A stretch of 46,770 bases of DNA from an uncultured Lachnospiraceae bacterium (GTDB taxonomy: Bacteria > Bacillota > Clostridia > Lachnospirales > Lachnospiraceae): positions 1 to 46,770 of the forward strand of contig CAJUFE010000038.1 in NCBI GenBank assembly GCA_910585635.1, in the 5' to 3' direction. Below are positions 7,683 to 16,302 of this stretch, piece by piece. How positions within the stretch are numbered: the stretch's first letter is position 1; each line of letters opens with the position of its first letter. Both the position numbers and the translations under genes were made by a program. Below the pieces are notes generated by a model. The model was given only the letters and a program-made list of their open reading frames with translations. It ran no database searches and was not told the origin of the DNA.

Positions 7683-7713
7683 TTTTGTTCATTAATAAAC
7701 GCTTTGAACAAAA
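7683..7713. promoter_or_regulatory. Candidate TetR operator, inverted repeat
   Basis: TTTTGTTCA (7683-7691) and TGAACAAAA (7705-7713) form a perfect 9-bp inverted repeat with a 13-base gap, just upstream of the exporter -35. The motif TTGTTCATTAAT within it recurs downstream of the promoter at 7774-7785. Confidence 0.5.
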
Positions 7714-7720
7714 CTGATCG

Positions 7721-7749
7721 TTGCATCTATCAACTAATGTTAGTATAAT
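7721..7749 (+). promoter_or_regulatory. Promoter of the MMPL exporter operon
   Basis: TTGCAT (7721-7726) and TATAAT (7744-7749) are separated by 17 bases, a strong sigma-A promoter. It is bracketed by the TTGTTCATTAAT copies at 7685-7696 and 7774-7785, the expected layout for a TetR-repressed promoter. The transcript would have a leader of about 130 bases. Confidence 0.65.
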
Positions 7750-7773
7750 GCATTATAGTCAATAAGTCAACAC

Positions 7774-7785
7774 TTGTTCATTAAT
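7774..7785. promoter_or_regulatory. Second copy of the candidate operator motif
   Basis: TTGTTCATTAAT here repeats 7685-7696 exactly, about 24 bases downstream of the -10. CATTAATG within this copy is itself palindromic. It is a candidate roadblock or second operator for the divergent TetR regulator. Confidence 0.45.
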
Positions 7786-7886
7786 GTTCGCTGGTAAATG
7801 CTAGACGGGTTACTTCTTACAGGTCAGCCAGGAGGTGGGGAAAGTAACCTAGATAGCTGGCAGCTAGCAGATAGAAAGAGGAGCAT

Positions 7887-10304
7887 ATGGCAGAGAGGAT
7901 CAAGAAGGCGGAACGGATAGAGGAGACAGAGAAGGCAGAGAAGCCGGAGAAAGCAGAGAAACCGGAAAAGGCAGAGAAACCAGAGAAAGCAGAGAAGCCG
8001 GAGAAAGCAGAGAAAACGGAAAAGGCAGAGAAACCGGAGAAGGCAGAGAAGCCAGAGAAGGAGCGTGGTCAGTCCAGGAAGAAGGGCAGTAAGAGGGCTG
8101 GCAAGCGGATGACCCTTCCGGAATTTATCGCCAAGAAGAATAAGGAGATCGAGAAGGTGTTCATCGTGGCGCTGGTGGTCTGTGCCTTCTGTTCGTTTTT
8201 CGTCAACGTGAACTATGACCTGACGGAATACCTTCCGGATTCTGTGGAGTCCAAGGCAGGCCTGGACCTGATGGAGGAGAAGTTCGGCTACCCGGGGACA
8301 GCCAGGGTGATGATCGAGGATGTCACCTTATATGAAGCAAAGCAGTACAAGGACCGGCTGGAAAATGTGGACGGCGTGGATCAGATCCTCTGGTGCGATA
8401 CCGCCATGGATGTCTATACGTCCAGCGAGTTCATCGACTATGACGCGATCAAGGACTATTATAAAGACGGTTCGGCCGTGATGGATGTGACCTTTGATGA
8501 AGGGGATACCAGTCAGAGGACTTCCCAGGCGATCGATGAGATGAAGGCGATCACCGGGGATAAAGGCTACTATGTGGGCATGGCGGTCCAGAGCAAATCC
8601 CTGGCAGAGAAGGTGGCGGAGGAGATGCACCTGATCATGGGCCTGGCGGTGGTCTTTATCTTTCTGATCCTCTGCATCACCACCACCTCCTGGTTCGAGC
8701 CGGTGCTGTTCCTTGTGGTCATGGGCGTGGCGATCGTGCTGAACAAGGGGACCAACATCTGTCTGGGGACCATCTCCTTCCTGACGGATAACGTGGTGGC
8801 GGTCCTCCAGCTGGCGGTATCGATGGACTATTCGATCTTCCTGCTCCACGCCTATACCCGATATAAAGAGAGCGGCCAGGAGCAGGTAGAGGCATTGACC
8901 AATGCCATCGGGGAGGCCCTGGATTCGATCCTGGCCAGCAGCCTGACCACGATCGTAGGCTTTCTAGTGCTGACGGTGATGAAGTTCAACATCGGCTTTG
9001 ACTTAGGGCTTTCCCTGGCCAAAGGCGTGGTGTTCAGTTTGATCACTGTGCTGTTCTTGATGCCGGCCCTGATCCTCCGGATGTCCAAACTGATCGAGCG
9101 TTTTGCCCACAAGTCCTTCATCCCGGACTTAGATAAGGTGAGCCGGGGGATCTGCAAGCTGCGGATCTTTGTGCTGGTGATCGTGGCCGTCCTGGTGCTG
9201 CCCATGTACAACGCCCAGAAGATGAACAGCTACCTGTTCGGCAACTCGGCGGTGGGGGCCAGCGAAGGGACTCAAGTTTATGAGGATGACTTAAAGATCA
9301 CCGAGAAGTTCGGGCGGAGCAATATGATGATGGCGATCGTCCCCGCCCAGTCCAATATCAAAGAAGGGGAGCTGACCGAGGAGCTGGAGGCACTTCCCTA
9401 CATAAAGTCGGTCCAGTCTCTGGCCGGCACCCTGCCGGAGGGCATACCGGAAGAATTCCTGCCGGAGAGCATCACCGGACTGCTCCACAAGAACGGCTAT
9501 TCCAGGATCTTGCTCTACACCAGGACCAAGGAGGAGAGCGAGGCGGCCTACGCCTGTGCCGATGAGATCTTGTCGATCGTAAAGCGGTATTACCCGGAGG
9601 GCTCCTATCTGGTGGGCGGGACCCCTTCCACCCAGGATATCCAGGCGGTGATCACAAAGGATTATCAGCTGGTCAATATCCTTTCCATGGTGGGGGTGTT
9701 CCTGGTGGTCATGTTCACCTACCGCTCCCTGGCGATCCCCTTTGTGGTCATGATCCCGATCGAGATCGCGATCTTCTTTAACATGGCGGTGCCTTATCTC
9801 CAGGGTGAGAAGGTGGTCTTCATGGGCTATGTGGTGGTGAGCTGTATCCAATTAGGCGCCACCGTAGATTATTCCATCCTGACCACAGGAAATTATATCG
9901 AAGCCAGGAAGACCATGGATAAACACCAGGCGGCGGCGTTCACCTTGACCAGGAGCATCCCGGCGATCCTCACCTCCGGTTCGATCTTGACCGTAGTGGG
10001 TTATGTGCTGTACAAGGTCTCCTCGATCGGCGCGATCGGCGGCCTGGGACATCTGGTGGGGAGAGGAGCCTGGATGAGCATCCTCCTGGTCCTGACCTTA
10101 CTTCCGGCGCTCTTGGTGCTGGTGGATCCGCTGATCATGGAAAACGGAGCGGCCAGGCTGGTGAAGCTGCGCAGATCCTTCCTGGAGCAGATGGGCGTTA
10201 AAAGGCTGTGGGAGGTGACCCCGGCCCGTCTGGCCAGCTGCATCAAGGATCACAGGAAAGAGAGCCATAGGAAAGATAGAAGGGAAAAGAGGAGAGTAGC
10301 ATGA
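7887..10304 (+). CDS. MMPL/RND-superfamily membrane exporter
   Basis: 805 residues with the two-half RND design. TM1 is at about 91-110, followed by a large extracellular domain, then a block of five or six helices. The second half repeats the arrangement. Each half has the family's charged membrane motif: SMDYSIFLLH near residue 312 and TVDYSILTTG near 660. These proteins use the proton-motive force to move lipids, antimicrobials or other hydrophobic molecules. The N-terminal tail is unusual, with about seven consecutive EKAEKP hexapeptides (residues 15-58) ahead of a basic stretch. The ATG follows AAGAGGAG by 3 bases. The stop overlaps the next gene by 4 bases (ATGA), indicating translational coupling, and a TetR regulator is divergent. 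The substrate is unknown. Confidence 0.93.
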   Translation: MAERIKKAERIEETEKAEKPEKAEKPEKAEKPEKAEKPEKAEKTEKAEKPEKAEKPEKERGQSRKKGSKRAGKRMTLPEFIAKKNKEIEKVFIVALVVCAFCSFFVNVNYDLTEYLPDSVESKAGLDLMEEKFGYPGTARVMIEDVTLYEAKQYKDRLENVDGVDQILWCDTAMDVYTSSEFIDYDAIKDYYKDGSAVMDVTFDEGDTSQRTSQAIDEMKAITGDKGYYVGMAVQSKSLAEKVAEEMHLIMGLAVVFIFLILCITTTSWFEPVLFLVVMGVAIVLNKGTNICLGTISFLTDNVVAVLQLAVSMDYSIFLLHAYTRYKESGQEQVEALTNAIGEALDSILASSLTTIVGFLVLTVMKFNIGFDLGLSLAKGVVFSLITVLFLMPALILRMSKLIERFAHKSFIPDLDKVSRGICKLRIFVLVIVAVLVLPMYNAQKMNSYLFGNSAVGASEGTQVYEDDLKITEKFGRSNMMMAIVPAQSNIKEGELTEELEALPYIKSVQSLAGTLPEGIPEEFLPESITGLLHKNGYSRILLYTRTKEESEAAYACADEILSIVKRYYPEGSYLVGGTPSTQDIQAVITKDYQLVNILSMVGVFLVVMFTYRSLAIPFVVMIPIEIAIFFNMAVPYLQGEKVVFMGYVVVSCIQLGATVDYSILTTGNYIEARKTMDKHQAAAFTLTRSIPAILTSGSILTVVGYVLYKVSSIGAIGGLGHLVGRGAWMSILLVLTLLPALLVLVDPLIMENGAARLVKLRRSFLEQMGVKRLWEVTPARLASCIKDHRKESHRKDRREKRRVA
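7929..8060 (+). repeat. 18-bp tandem repeats encoding EKAEKP
   Basis: Degenerate 18-base units of the form GAGAAAGCAGAGAAACCG encode about seven copies of EKAEKP at the cytoplasmic N terminus of the exporter. Unit count probably varies between strains by slippage without breaking the frame. Confidence 0.8.
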
Positions 10305-12508
10305 AGGATCCTATGAAAGATAAACTGCGCCGGAAGATGGCGGCGGCGCTGATCGTGGCGTCGATGACCCAGAGTGCGCTGCTGCCGGCCATGGGAGCAG
10401 AGCCGAAGGTCAGTGTGGATGAGACGATATATGTAAACCTGGACTATTATGGGGAGCAGACCGCGGTCAATGTGGTCAAGGGCGTGACCACCAACGGAGT
10501 GGTATCCTATACCGACCACGGGGATTACACCAAGGTGCTCAATATGAGCAATCATGTCCAGCCGGTCCAGACCGAGGGGACGCTGGAGTGGGACCTGAGC
10601 CAGATGGGCAACCGGTTCTATTACCAGGGGACCTTAGATCCCGCTCAGGTGGAGATCCCCTGGACCTTCGATCTGACCTATAAGCTGAACGGGAAAGAGG
10701 TGATGGCCCAGGAGCTGGCCGGCGCATCCGGTCTGGTGGAGATCCGGGTGGAGGCAGAGCCTAATGAGAAGGCCGCGCTGTACTACCGGGACAATATGAT
10801 CCTATCCGTCATGATCCCGGTGGATATGGAGAAATGCTACAGTGTGGACGCTCCCGGTTCCCAGACCCAGACCATGGGGGAGACCACAGGGGTGGTCTTT
10901 ACCGCCCTGCCGGGAGAGAAGGGGGATTTTACCGCTCGGATCGGCACGGAGTCCTATGAGTCGATCGGTGTGGTCATCATGATGATCCCCGGCACCACCT
11001 CCTCTCTGGAGCATGTAAAGGAGATCAAGGAGACCAAGGATACCTGGCGGCAGGCCGGCAGTGACTTATACGACAGTATGGACGCGATGATGGCCTCTGT
11101 GGAATCCATGCGGGACGGGATCCATACGGTACAGGACAGCTTACAGTCTTTAGAGAGCGCCAGACAGACGATCAGTGGCAGCCGGGCCCAGATCGAGGGG
11201 CAGAACGATATCTCGATCCAAGCCTTGTCGGATCTGGCCCAGCAGAGCGCGGCCATGGTCCCCTATCTCCAGACCGCTAAGGCCAGCGCCGAGGATATCC
11301 ACCGGGATATGGACGCCCTCATGCGCACCGTGGGCAGCCTGGAGGTGCCCCTCCAGGATATCGACGAACACTTAGACACCATCCAGAACGGGATGGGGCG
11401 CACAGAGGATGTGATCCCTGCCCTGGAGGAGGCCCTGATCCAGGTGATCACCCTGGACACCCAGCTCCAGGCCCAGCAGGCCGCGGTGCTGATGGCCATC
11501 ATGGGCCTTTCCGAGACCAGCATGGAGGGGGATATCGATGAGGACGCAGAATATTTCGCTGATGAAGAGGCTTATGCTGCCGCTGAGGCGGGGTTAGAGG
11601 GTCTGATAGCTAGTGGTAAGATCCCTTCGCTGGACTCCATCGACCCCAATGATCCAGAGTGGGAGAAAAAACAGGAGGAATTGACAAAGATCCATGAGCA
11701 GACCAAGCAGGAGATCTATGAAAAGGCCTATCAGCAATATTATAACGGCTATAAAAACCAGGCCTTAGGCCAGCTTGCGACCGCTGTGGGCGGGATCGAG
11801 AGCCCACGGGATGACCTGCTGAGCAAGGTGAACGCCTTGGAGACCCTGGCCACCCACAGCAACGCCATGAGCCGTTCGGCCCAGACCATGCTGCGGGGCA
11901 TGGATAAGGCCACAGACGATATCCGGGATATCCTGGTCTACTCCGACGACCTGCTGCGGGAGACGGTGGACCTCCACGATACCATCAGCTTGTATTACCC
12001 CATCCTGCAGGACGGACTGACAGACAGCGTAGAGCTGGTAAACCGGACCAATAACCTGCTGAACCAGACCGTGGCCTCCATGACCATCATCCAGAACACT
12101 TTAAAGGCCTCCAGCGGCGCTCTGGACGAGGGGACGAAGGATGCCTTAAAGGGCAGCATGGAGCTTTTGGATAAAGGCCTGGATATGCTGGACAGCACCG
12201 GGGAGATCCGAAAGAGCAGCGGGGTGATGAAGACCACCTTAGATGAGCAGCTGGATAAATTTGAGGATGAGAACCGCTTCCTGGAGATGGATCCGGAGGC
12301 AGAGATGCTCAGCTTTACCTCCCCCAAGAACGCGGAGCCCCACAGTCTGCAGATCATCCTGCGGACGGAAGAGATCAGCCTGGATGATGACGACGATATG
12401 CTCGTGGATATGGAGACGACGGCCCCACCCTCCAACCCCTTTGCCCGGATGTGGCGTGTGCTGGTGAACATGTGGAAGGCAGTCGTGGATGTGTTCAAAA
12501 ACCGTTAA
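10301..12508 (+). CDS. Secreted coiled-coil partner protein of the MMPL exporter
   Basis: 735 residues; I do not recognise a named family. A signal peptide is visible: basic MKDPMKDKLRRK, a hydrophobic core, then a likely cut after MGA near residue 33. A beta-rich region (about 35-220) precedes long helical segments rich in Gln, Ser, Asp and Met (about 230-390 and 480-640), which look like coiled coil, for example SLESARQTISGSRAQIEGQN. There is an acidic patch (LDDDDDM) near the end and an amphipathic tail but no clear C-terminal anchor. It overlaps the exporter gene by 4 bases, so the two are made together. In related Gram-positive exporters such partners are thought to work outside the membrane with the MMPL protein; that role is inferred here. 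Confidence 0.75.
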   Translation: MKDPMKDKLRRKMAAALIVASMTQSALLPAMGAEPKVSVDETIYVNLDYYGEQTAVNVVKGVTTNGVVSYTDHGDYTKVLNMSNHVQPVQTEGTLEWDLSQMGNRFYYQGTLDPAQVEIPWTFDLTYKLNGKEVMAQELAGASGLVEIRVEAEPNEKAALYYRDNMILSVMIPVDMEKCYSVDAPGSQTQTMGETTGVVFTALPGEKGDFTARIGTESYESIGVVIMMIPGTTSSLEHVKEIKETKDTWRQAGSDLYDSMDAMMASVESMRDGIHTVQDSLQSLESARQTISGSRAQIEGQNDISIQALSDLAQQSAAMVPYLQTAKASAEDIHRDMDALMRTVGSLEVPLQDIDEHLDTIQNGMGRTEDVIPALEEALIQVITLDTQLQAQQAAVLMAIMGLSETSMEGDIDEDAEYFADEEAYAAAEAGLEGLIASGKIPSLDSIDPNDPEWEKKQEELTKIHEQTKQEIYEKAYQQYYNGYKNQALGQLATAVGGIESPRDDLLSKVNALETLATHSNAMSRSAQTMLRGMDKATDDIRDILVYSDDLLRETVDLHDTISLYYPILQDGLTDSVELVNRTNNLLNQTVASMTIIQNTLKASSGALDEGTKDALKGSMELLDKGLDMLDSTGEIRKSSGVMKTTLDEQLDKFEDENRFLEMDPEAEMLSFTSPKNAEPHSLQIILRTEEISLDDDDDMLVDMETTAPPSNPFARMWRVLVNMWKAVVDVFKNR

Positions 12509-12530
12509 AAAAGTATAAAAAAGTCGAAAA

Positions 12531-12575
12531 GGACCCCCTTTTATGTTAAGAAAAATTAACAGAAAAAGGGGGTTC
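12531..12575 (+). terminator. Terminator of the exporter operon
   Basis: GGACCCCCTTTT (12531-12542) pairs with AAAAGGGGGTTC (12564-12575) with one mismatch. An inner GTTAA/TTAAC stem closes the loop, and CTTTAACAG follows the right arm. Confidence 0.7.
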
Positions 12576-12592
12576 TTTAACAGTTCCTTTCC

Positions 12593-12621
12593 TTGTCCGA
12601 TCCCCGGCCATCCTTTAAAAT
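12593..12621 (+). promoter_or_regulatory. Promoter of tctBA
   Basis: TTGTCC (12593-12598) and TAAAAT (12616-12621) with a 17-base spacer, about 30 bases before the tctB start. Confidence 0.45.
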
Positions 12622-12650
12622 AGTACAAAAAGGATAAAGGAGAGAGGAAG

Positions 12651-13148
12651 ATGTTTTTCAAAAAGTACGGAGATATCCTGGTGGGCATTTTCTTTATGGC
12701 ATTATCTGCAGTCATGATGGCCATGGCCGCCATGCTCCCTAAGTCAAAGGTCATGGATGTGGGGCCGGAATTCATGCCCATGTGCATCGGCGCGGTGACA
12801 TTTGCCTTGGCGGCTGCCCTTCTGGTCTTGAGCCTTAAGAACCATAAGCTGCACCTGGCGCAGCTGGCGGCGGAGTCCATCCCAGACTGCGACCACAAAA
12901 GGGTCCTGATCAGCACGATCTTGATCTTGGTGTATGTGTTCGTCCTGCAGCCGGTGGGGTTCATCCTGGCGACCTTGATCTACCTGCCGCTCCAGATGCT
13001 GGTCCTGGCTCCGGACAGTGAGAGAGGGAAAAAGCAGATCGTCCAGCTCCTGATCGTGGATGTCCTCTTTACTGCAGCTGTATTTTTCCTGTTCCGCTAC
13101 GGGTTCAAGATCATACTCCCGGCGGGCATCTTTACGATCAACTTATAA
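12651..13148 (+). CDS. tctB: Tripartite tricarboxylate transporter small membrane subunit, TctB family
   Basis: 165 residues, the usual size for TctB. Four hydrophobic helices are visible at about 8-28, 43-63, 82-103 and 122-145. TctB with the large TctA subunit forms the membrane part of a secondary transporter that takes up tricarboxylates or related organic acids delivered by a periplasmic-type binding protein, TctC. The start has AAGGAGAGAGG upstream. tctA follows 9 bases later. No tctC gene lies nearby, which is odd because the three are usually together. Confidence 0.85.
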   Translation: MFFKKYGDILVGIFFMALSAVMMAMAAMLPKSKVMDVGPEFMPMCIGAVTFALAAALLVLSLKNHKLHLAQLAAESIPDCDHKRVLISTILILVYVFVLQPVGFILATLIYLPLQMLVLAPDSERGKKQIVQLLIVDVLFTAAVFFLFRYGFKIILPAGIFTINL

Positions 13149-13157
13149 GGAGGGCAC

Positions 13158-14665
13158 ATGATGGGAGCATTTGGACTTTTAGGAAACGCATTTGTACAGA
13201 TCTTGACCCCGGCCTCGCTCCTGCTGATGGTAGCAGGCGTGGCGGTGGGGATCGTGTTCGGGTCGATCCCCGGGCTCTCCGCTTCCATGGCGGTAGCGCT
13301 CTTTCTCCCCCTGACCTTCAGCATGACCCCGTCCATGGGCATGAACACCCTGGTGGCGGTCTACATAGGCGGGATCTCCGGCGGGCTGATCTCCGCGATC
13401 TTATTGAACATGCCCGGCACCGCATCCTCGATCGCCACCTGCTTTGACGGCCATCCTATGGCTAAGAACGGGGAAGCCATGAAGGCCCTGGGCCTGGGGA
13501 TCGTGTTCTCTGCTCTGGGTTCGATCTTCTCCTTTATCATCCTGACCTTCTGCGCCCCCATGCTGGCGGACGTGGCGCTGAAGTTCACCCCGGTGGAGAA
13601 CTTTGGGATCTGCTTTTTCGCCCTGACCATGGTGGCGATCCTCTCCTCCGGCAATATGGTCCGGGGGATCTTAGCCGGTATGCTGGGGCTGATCTTCGCG
13701 CTGGTGGGCATGGCGCCTATCGACGGCACGCCACGCTTCACCTTCGGGACCAGCAACCTGATGGCTGGCTTTGATACCCTGCCCACCTTGATCGGGATCT
13801 TCGCGATCTCGGATATCCTGATCACTGCGGAGAGCATGGGCAGCGGAAAGGTGGAGACGATCCAGGTCAAAAAGGTGAAGGGCTTCGGCTTTTCCTGGCA
13901 GGAGTTCCTCTATCACCTGCCCAACTTCTTCCGGTCCTCTCTGATCGGCACGGGGATCGGCATCCTGCCCGGCATCGGCGGCTCCACATCCGGCATGCTG
14001 GCCTATGTGACCGCGAAGAACATGTCCAAAAAGCGGGACCAGTTCGGCAAAGGCTGCCCGGACGGGATCGTGGCCACCGAATCGGCTAATAACGCCACGA
14101 TCGGCGGCGCGATGATCCCCCTCCTGGTCCTTGGCATCCCCGGGGACGGCGTGACCGCCATGATGCTGGGCGGCTTCCTGATCCACGGCCTGTCCGCAGG
14201 CCCCCTGCTCTTTGTGAAGAACGCCGATGTAGTCTAGGGATCTTTGCGGCCTGTATGGTCTGCACCCTGATCATGCTGGTGGTGGAGTGGACCTGCATCA
14301 AAGGCTTTGTGCAGGTGCTGAAGGTGCCCAAGCACATCCTGCTCCCTCTGATCTTGATCTTGTGCTGCGTAGGCGCCTATGCCACCAACAACCGTGTATT
14401 TGATGTACAGTCGATCCTCATCTTCGGCGTGATCGGGTACATCTATCATAAATTCGGACTGCCCACCACGCCCTTCGTCCTCTGCTTCCTGATCGGGGAG
14501 ATGCTGGAGACCTACCTGCGGCGCGGGATCATGCAGTATAAATCCTTTGGCGCATTCTTCCACAGACCGATCTTCGATGTGTTCTTCTTCATCGCGATCG
14601 GGGTCCTGCTCTGGTCCCTGACGAAAGAATACAAAGCCTATCTGGCGAAAAAGAAGGCGGTTTAA
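13158..14665 (+). pseudogene. tctA: Frameshifted TctA, large membrane subunit of a tripartite tricarboxylate transporter
   Basis: Two adjacent frames together give one normal-length TctA (359 plus about 142 residues). The first frame runs from 13158 (a second ATG at 13161 has better spacing to GGAGGG) through the family motifs GSIPGLSASMAV, LPGIGGSTSGML and IPGDGVTA, then hits TAG at 14235-14237 straight after LFVKNADVV. The other frame continues seamlessly from 14237 as GIFAACMVCTL to KKKAV. Restoring one base at GTCTA-GGGATC would read VVYGIF, as expected for the family, so a single-base deletion explains the break. It could be a real null mutation or a sequencing error; nothing else in the gene looks decayed. 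Loss would leave TctB without a partner. Confidence 0.88.
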
Positions 14666-14702
14666 TGGGATGCTCACATAAAAAAGTTTCCCCTTTTCTA
14701 TG

Positions 14703-14731
14703 GCCTCCGGCAGCGTGGAACTGCCGGAGGC
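14703..14731 (+). terminator. Terminator of tctBA
   Basis: GCCTCCGGCAG (14703-14713) and CTGCCGGAGGC (14721-14731) form a perfect 11-bp stem with a 7-base loop, followed by ACTGTTATTTTGTG. The T-rich tail is part of the direct repeat that flanks the inserted element immediately downstream. Confidence 0.7.
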
Positions 14732-14965
14732 ACTGTTATTTTGTGATGGTCTATGGATGGGTAAAAGGTCCGCTACGGGAGGGACCTGTCACAACGTCAC
14801 CGCGCTCTCGCTCCATGGAGAACGTAGCGGACGCTAAGCTCGAAAAGACCTTGCTAAGCGCCGACGTTCTCCAAGGGGTTCCTTTTGTGCCAGGACCCTC
14901 CCTCCGCTACGCTATTGGCGGGCGTAGGTATGAAAACAGCTGGGTGTAAAAAACACTGTTATTTT
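14731..14965. mobile_element. Palindromic insertion of about 210 bp flanked by 12-bp direct repeats
   Basis: CACTGTTATTTT occurs at 14731-14742 and again at 14954-14965, enclosing 211 bases of strongly self-complementary DNA. Inside, CGCTACGGGAGGGACCTGTCAC (14771-14792) matches the reverse complement of 14887-14912 with few differences. An inner arm containing GGAGAACGT and GCTAAGC (14813-14839) matches the reverse complement of 14853-14876. The whole can fold into one long stem-loop. No protein is encoded that I can support. Direct repeats around a foldback sequence suggest a non-autonomous element that landed in the tctA terminator tail and duplicated its target. A structured repeat RNA is the alternative. 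The rest of the 14666-15073 gap holds only the terminator and the next promoter. Confidence 0.6.
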
Positions 14966-15018
14966 TATGACGATCTGTAGATATTTTCCTTGTACCTATT
15001 TCCTATTGGAAGATTTAT

Positions 15019-15027
15019 TGGTATAAT
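15019..15027 (+). promoter_or_regulatory. Extended -10 promoter of the hydrolase/kinase pair
   Basis: TGGTATAAT is a TGn-extended -10 (TATAAT at 15022-15027), about 47 bases before the ATG at 15074. The -35 region is poor, as is usual for extended -10 promoters. Confidence 0.45.
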
Positions 15028-15073
15028 GTCTATAAAATATAGAGGAAAGACACGCATAGCAAAGGAGGCAGAC

Positions 15074-15586
15074 ATGAAAGGGCTACTGGTAGTGGTGGAC
15101 ATGCAGAGGGATTTTATAGACGGGAGTCTGGGTACGAAGGAGGCGCAACATATCGTGCCAAAGGTGGCGGAGCGGGTAAGGAGCGGCCGGGAGGCTGGGG
15201 AGGAGATCGTCTTTACCCTGGATACCCACAGGGAGGATTACCTTGAGACTCTGGAGGGGAGGAAACTCCCGGTGGAGCATTGCCTGAAAGGGACAGAGGG
15301 GTGGCAGCTCTGCAAGGAGCTTACGGGTGCAGAGGGACGCCAGTTCGAGAAGGGGACCTTCGGGAGCTTAGAGCTTATGCGGTACGCGGCAGCGGGCGGC
15401 TATGACCAGGTGGAGTTGATCGGTCTGTGTACGGATATCTGTGTGATCTCCAATGCGATGCTGATCAAAGCCGCCATGCCTCAGACCAGGATCTGTGTGC
15501 GGGCGGACTGCTGTGCGGGGGTCACGCCGGAGAGCCATGAGAACGCGCTGAAGGCCATGGAGATGTGCCAGATCGAGATCATATAA
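15074..15586 (+). CDS. Nicotinamidase-like cysteine hydrolase (isochorismatase superfamily)
   Basis: 170 residues. The superfamily triad is visible: Asp9 in VVDMQRDF, Lys93 in FEKGTFGS and Cys123 in TDICVISN. Asp50 and His52 in TLDTH and His69 in PVEHC match the metal-binding residues of nicotinamidases, which favours deamidation of nicotinamide to nicotinate (PncA, NAD salvage) over other members. The protein is slightly short for PncA, so another amide substrate is possible. The ATG at 15074 follows AAAGGAGG; the frame opens at 14990 without a ribosome-binding site. The next gene begins 12 bases after its stop, so the two are probably cotranscribed. Confidence 0.85.
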   Translation: MKGLLVVVDMQRDFIDGSLGTKEAQHIVPKVAERVRSGREAGEEIVFTLDTHREDYLETLEGRKLPVEHCLKGTEGWQLCKELTGAEGRQFEKGTFGSLELMRYAAAGGYDQVELIGLCTDICVISNAMLIKAAMPQTRICVRADCCAGVTPESHENALKAMEMCQIEII

Positions 15587-15598
15587 GGAGGGGTTACC

Positions 15599-16237
15599 AT
15601 GAAGAAGGATCATTTTGTCATCGCCATTGAAAGGCAGTATGGGAGCGGGGGCCGGATCGTGGGGAAGATGCTGGCTCAGGAACTGGGAATCCATTTTTAC
15701 GATGAGGAGATCTTGACGATCACCTCGGAGACCAGCGCGATCGGAGAGCAGTATTTCCGATTGGCCGATGAGAAGGCAGGGAATAACCTTTTGTATCGTG
15801 TGGTCAAGGAGATGAAGCCGGACCTGTACCGCCCGGCGAAGGGAGATAAGCTGACCACGCCGGAGAACCTGTTCCGGTTCCAGTCCGATGTGATCCGGAA
15901 GATCGCGGCGGAGGAGACCTGCATCTTTGCGGGACGCTGCGCTAACTATGTGCTGGAACAGGAGAACATGGATGAGCTGATCCGGATCTTTGTCTACGCC
16001 AATATGGATACCCGGGTACGCCGGGTGATGGATGTGGATAAGGTGGATGAGAAGGAAGCCTTAAAGCGGATCAAGCGGATCGATAAAGAGCGCCATGAGT
16101 ACCACAATTATTTTGCCGGCAGGGACTGGATGGATATGGAGCATTACGACCTGCCGATCAACAGCAGCCGCCTGGAATTTGAAGAGATGGTGGTGCTGAT
16201 CAAGGATTATATCGCGCTGAAGGGATTTTCCTTCTGA
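15599..16237 (+). CDS. Cytidylate kinase-like family protein
   Basis: 212 residues, matching the cytidylate kinase-like (Cytidylate_kin2) family common in Clostridia. The N terminus FVIAIERQYGSGGRIVGKML contains a glycine-rich nucleotide-binding loop without the canonical GKS/T. FAGRCANYVL and an Arg-rich lid region (TRVRRVMD, RIKRIDKERHEYHNYFAGRDW) follow, as in CMP-kinase-like folds. True cytidylate kinase is normally encoded elsewhere as a separate gene, so the substrate here is uncertain. It has AAGGAGG at its start and a strong terminator 13 bases after its stop. Confidence 0.85.
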   Translation: MKKDHFVIAIERQYGSGGRIVGKMLAQELGIHFYDEEILTITSETSAIGEQYFRLADEKAGNNLLYRVVKEMKPDLYRPAKGDKLTTPENLFRFQSDVIRKIAAEETCIFAGRCANYVLEQENMDELIRIFVYANMDTRVRRVMDVDKVDEKEALKRIKRIDKERHEYHNYFAGRDWMDMEHYDLPINSSRLEFEEMVVLIKDYIALKGFSF

Positions 16238-16249
16238 ACCAGATAAAAT

Positions 16250-16272
16250 GGGCTGTCATCTTGTGACAGCCC
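16250..16272. terminator. Bidirectional terminator
   Basis: GGGCTGTCA (16250-16258) pairs perfectly with TGACAGCCC (16264-16272) around TCTTG. AAAAT precedes it and CCTTTTAT follows, so it can end both the kinase-like gene and the convergent glucosidase gene. Confidence 0.8.
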
Positions 16273-16302
16273 CCTTTTATCATTTAACGTTGGAGGGTCT
16301 AT

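Noticed and set aside
14665..14949. 94-residue ORF across the tctA terminator and palindromic element
   Set aside because: It runs through a terminator hairpin and inverted repeats, has no ribosome-binding site and no protein-like features.
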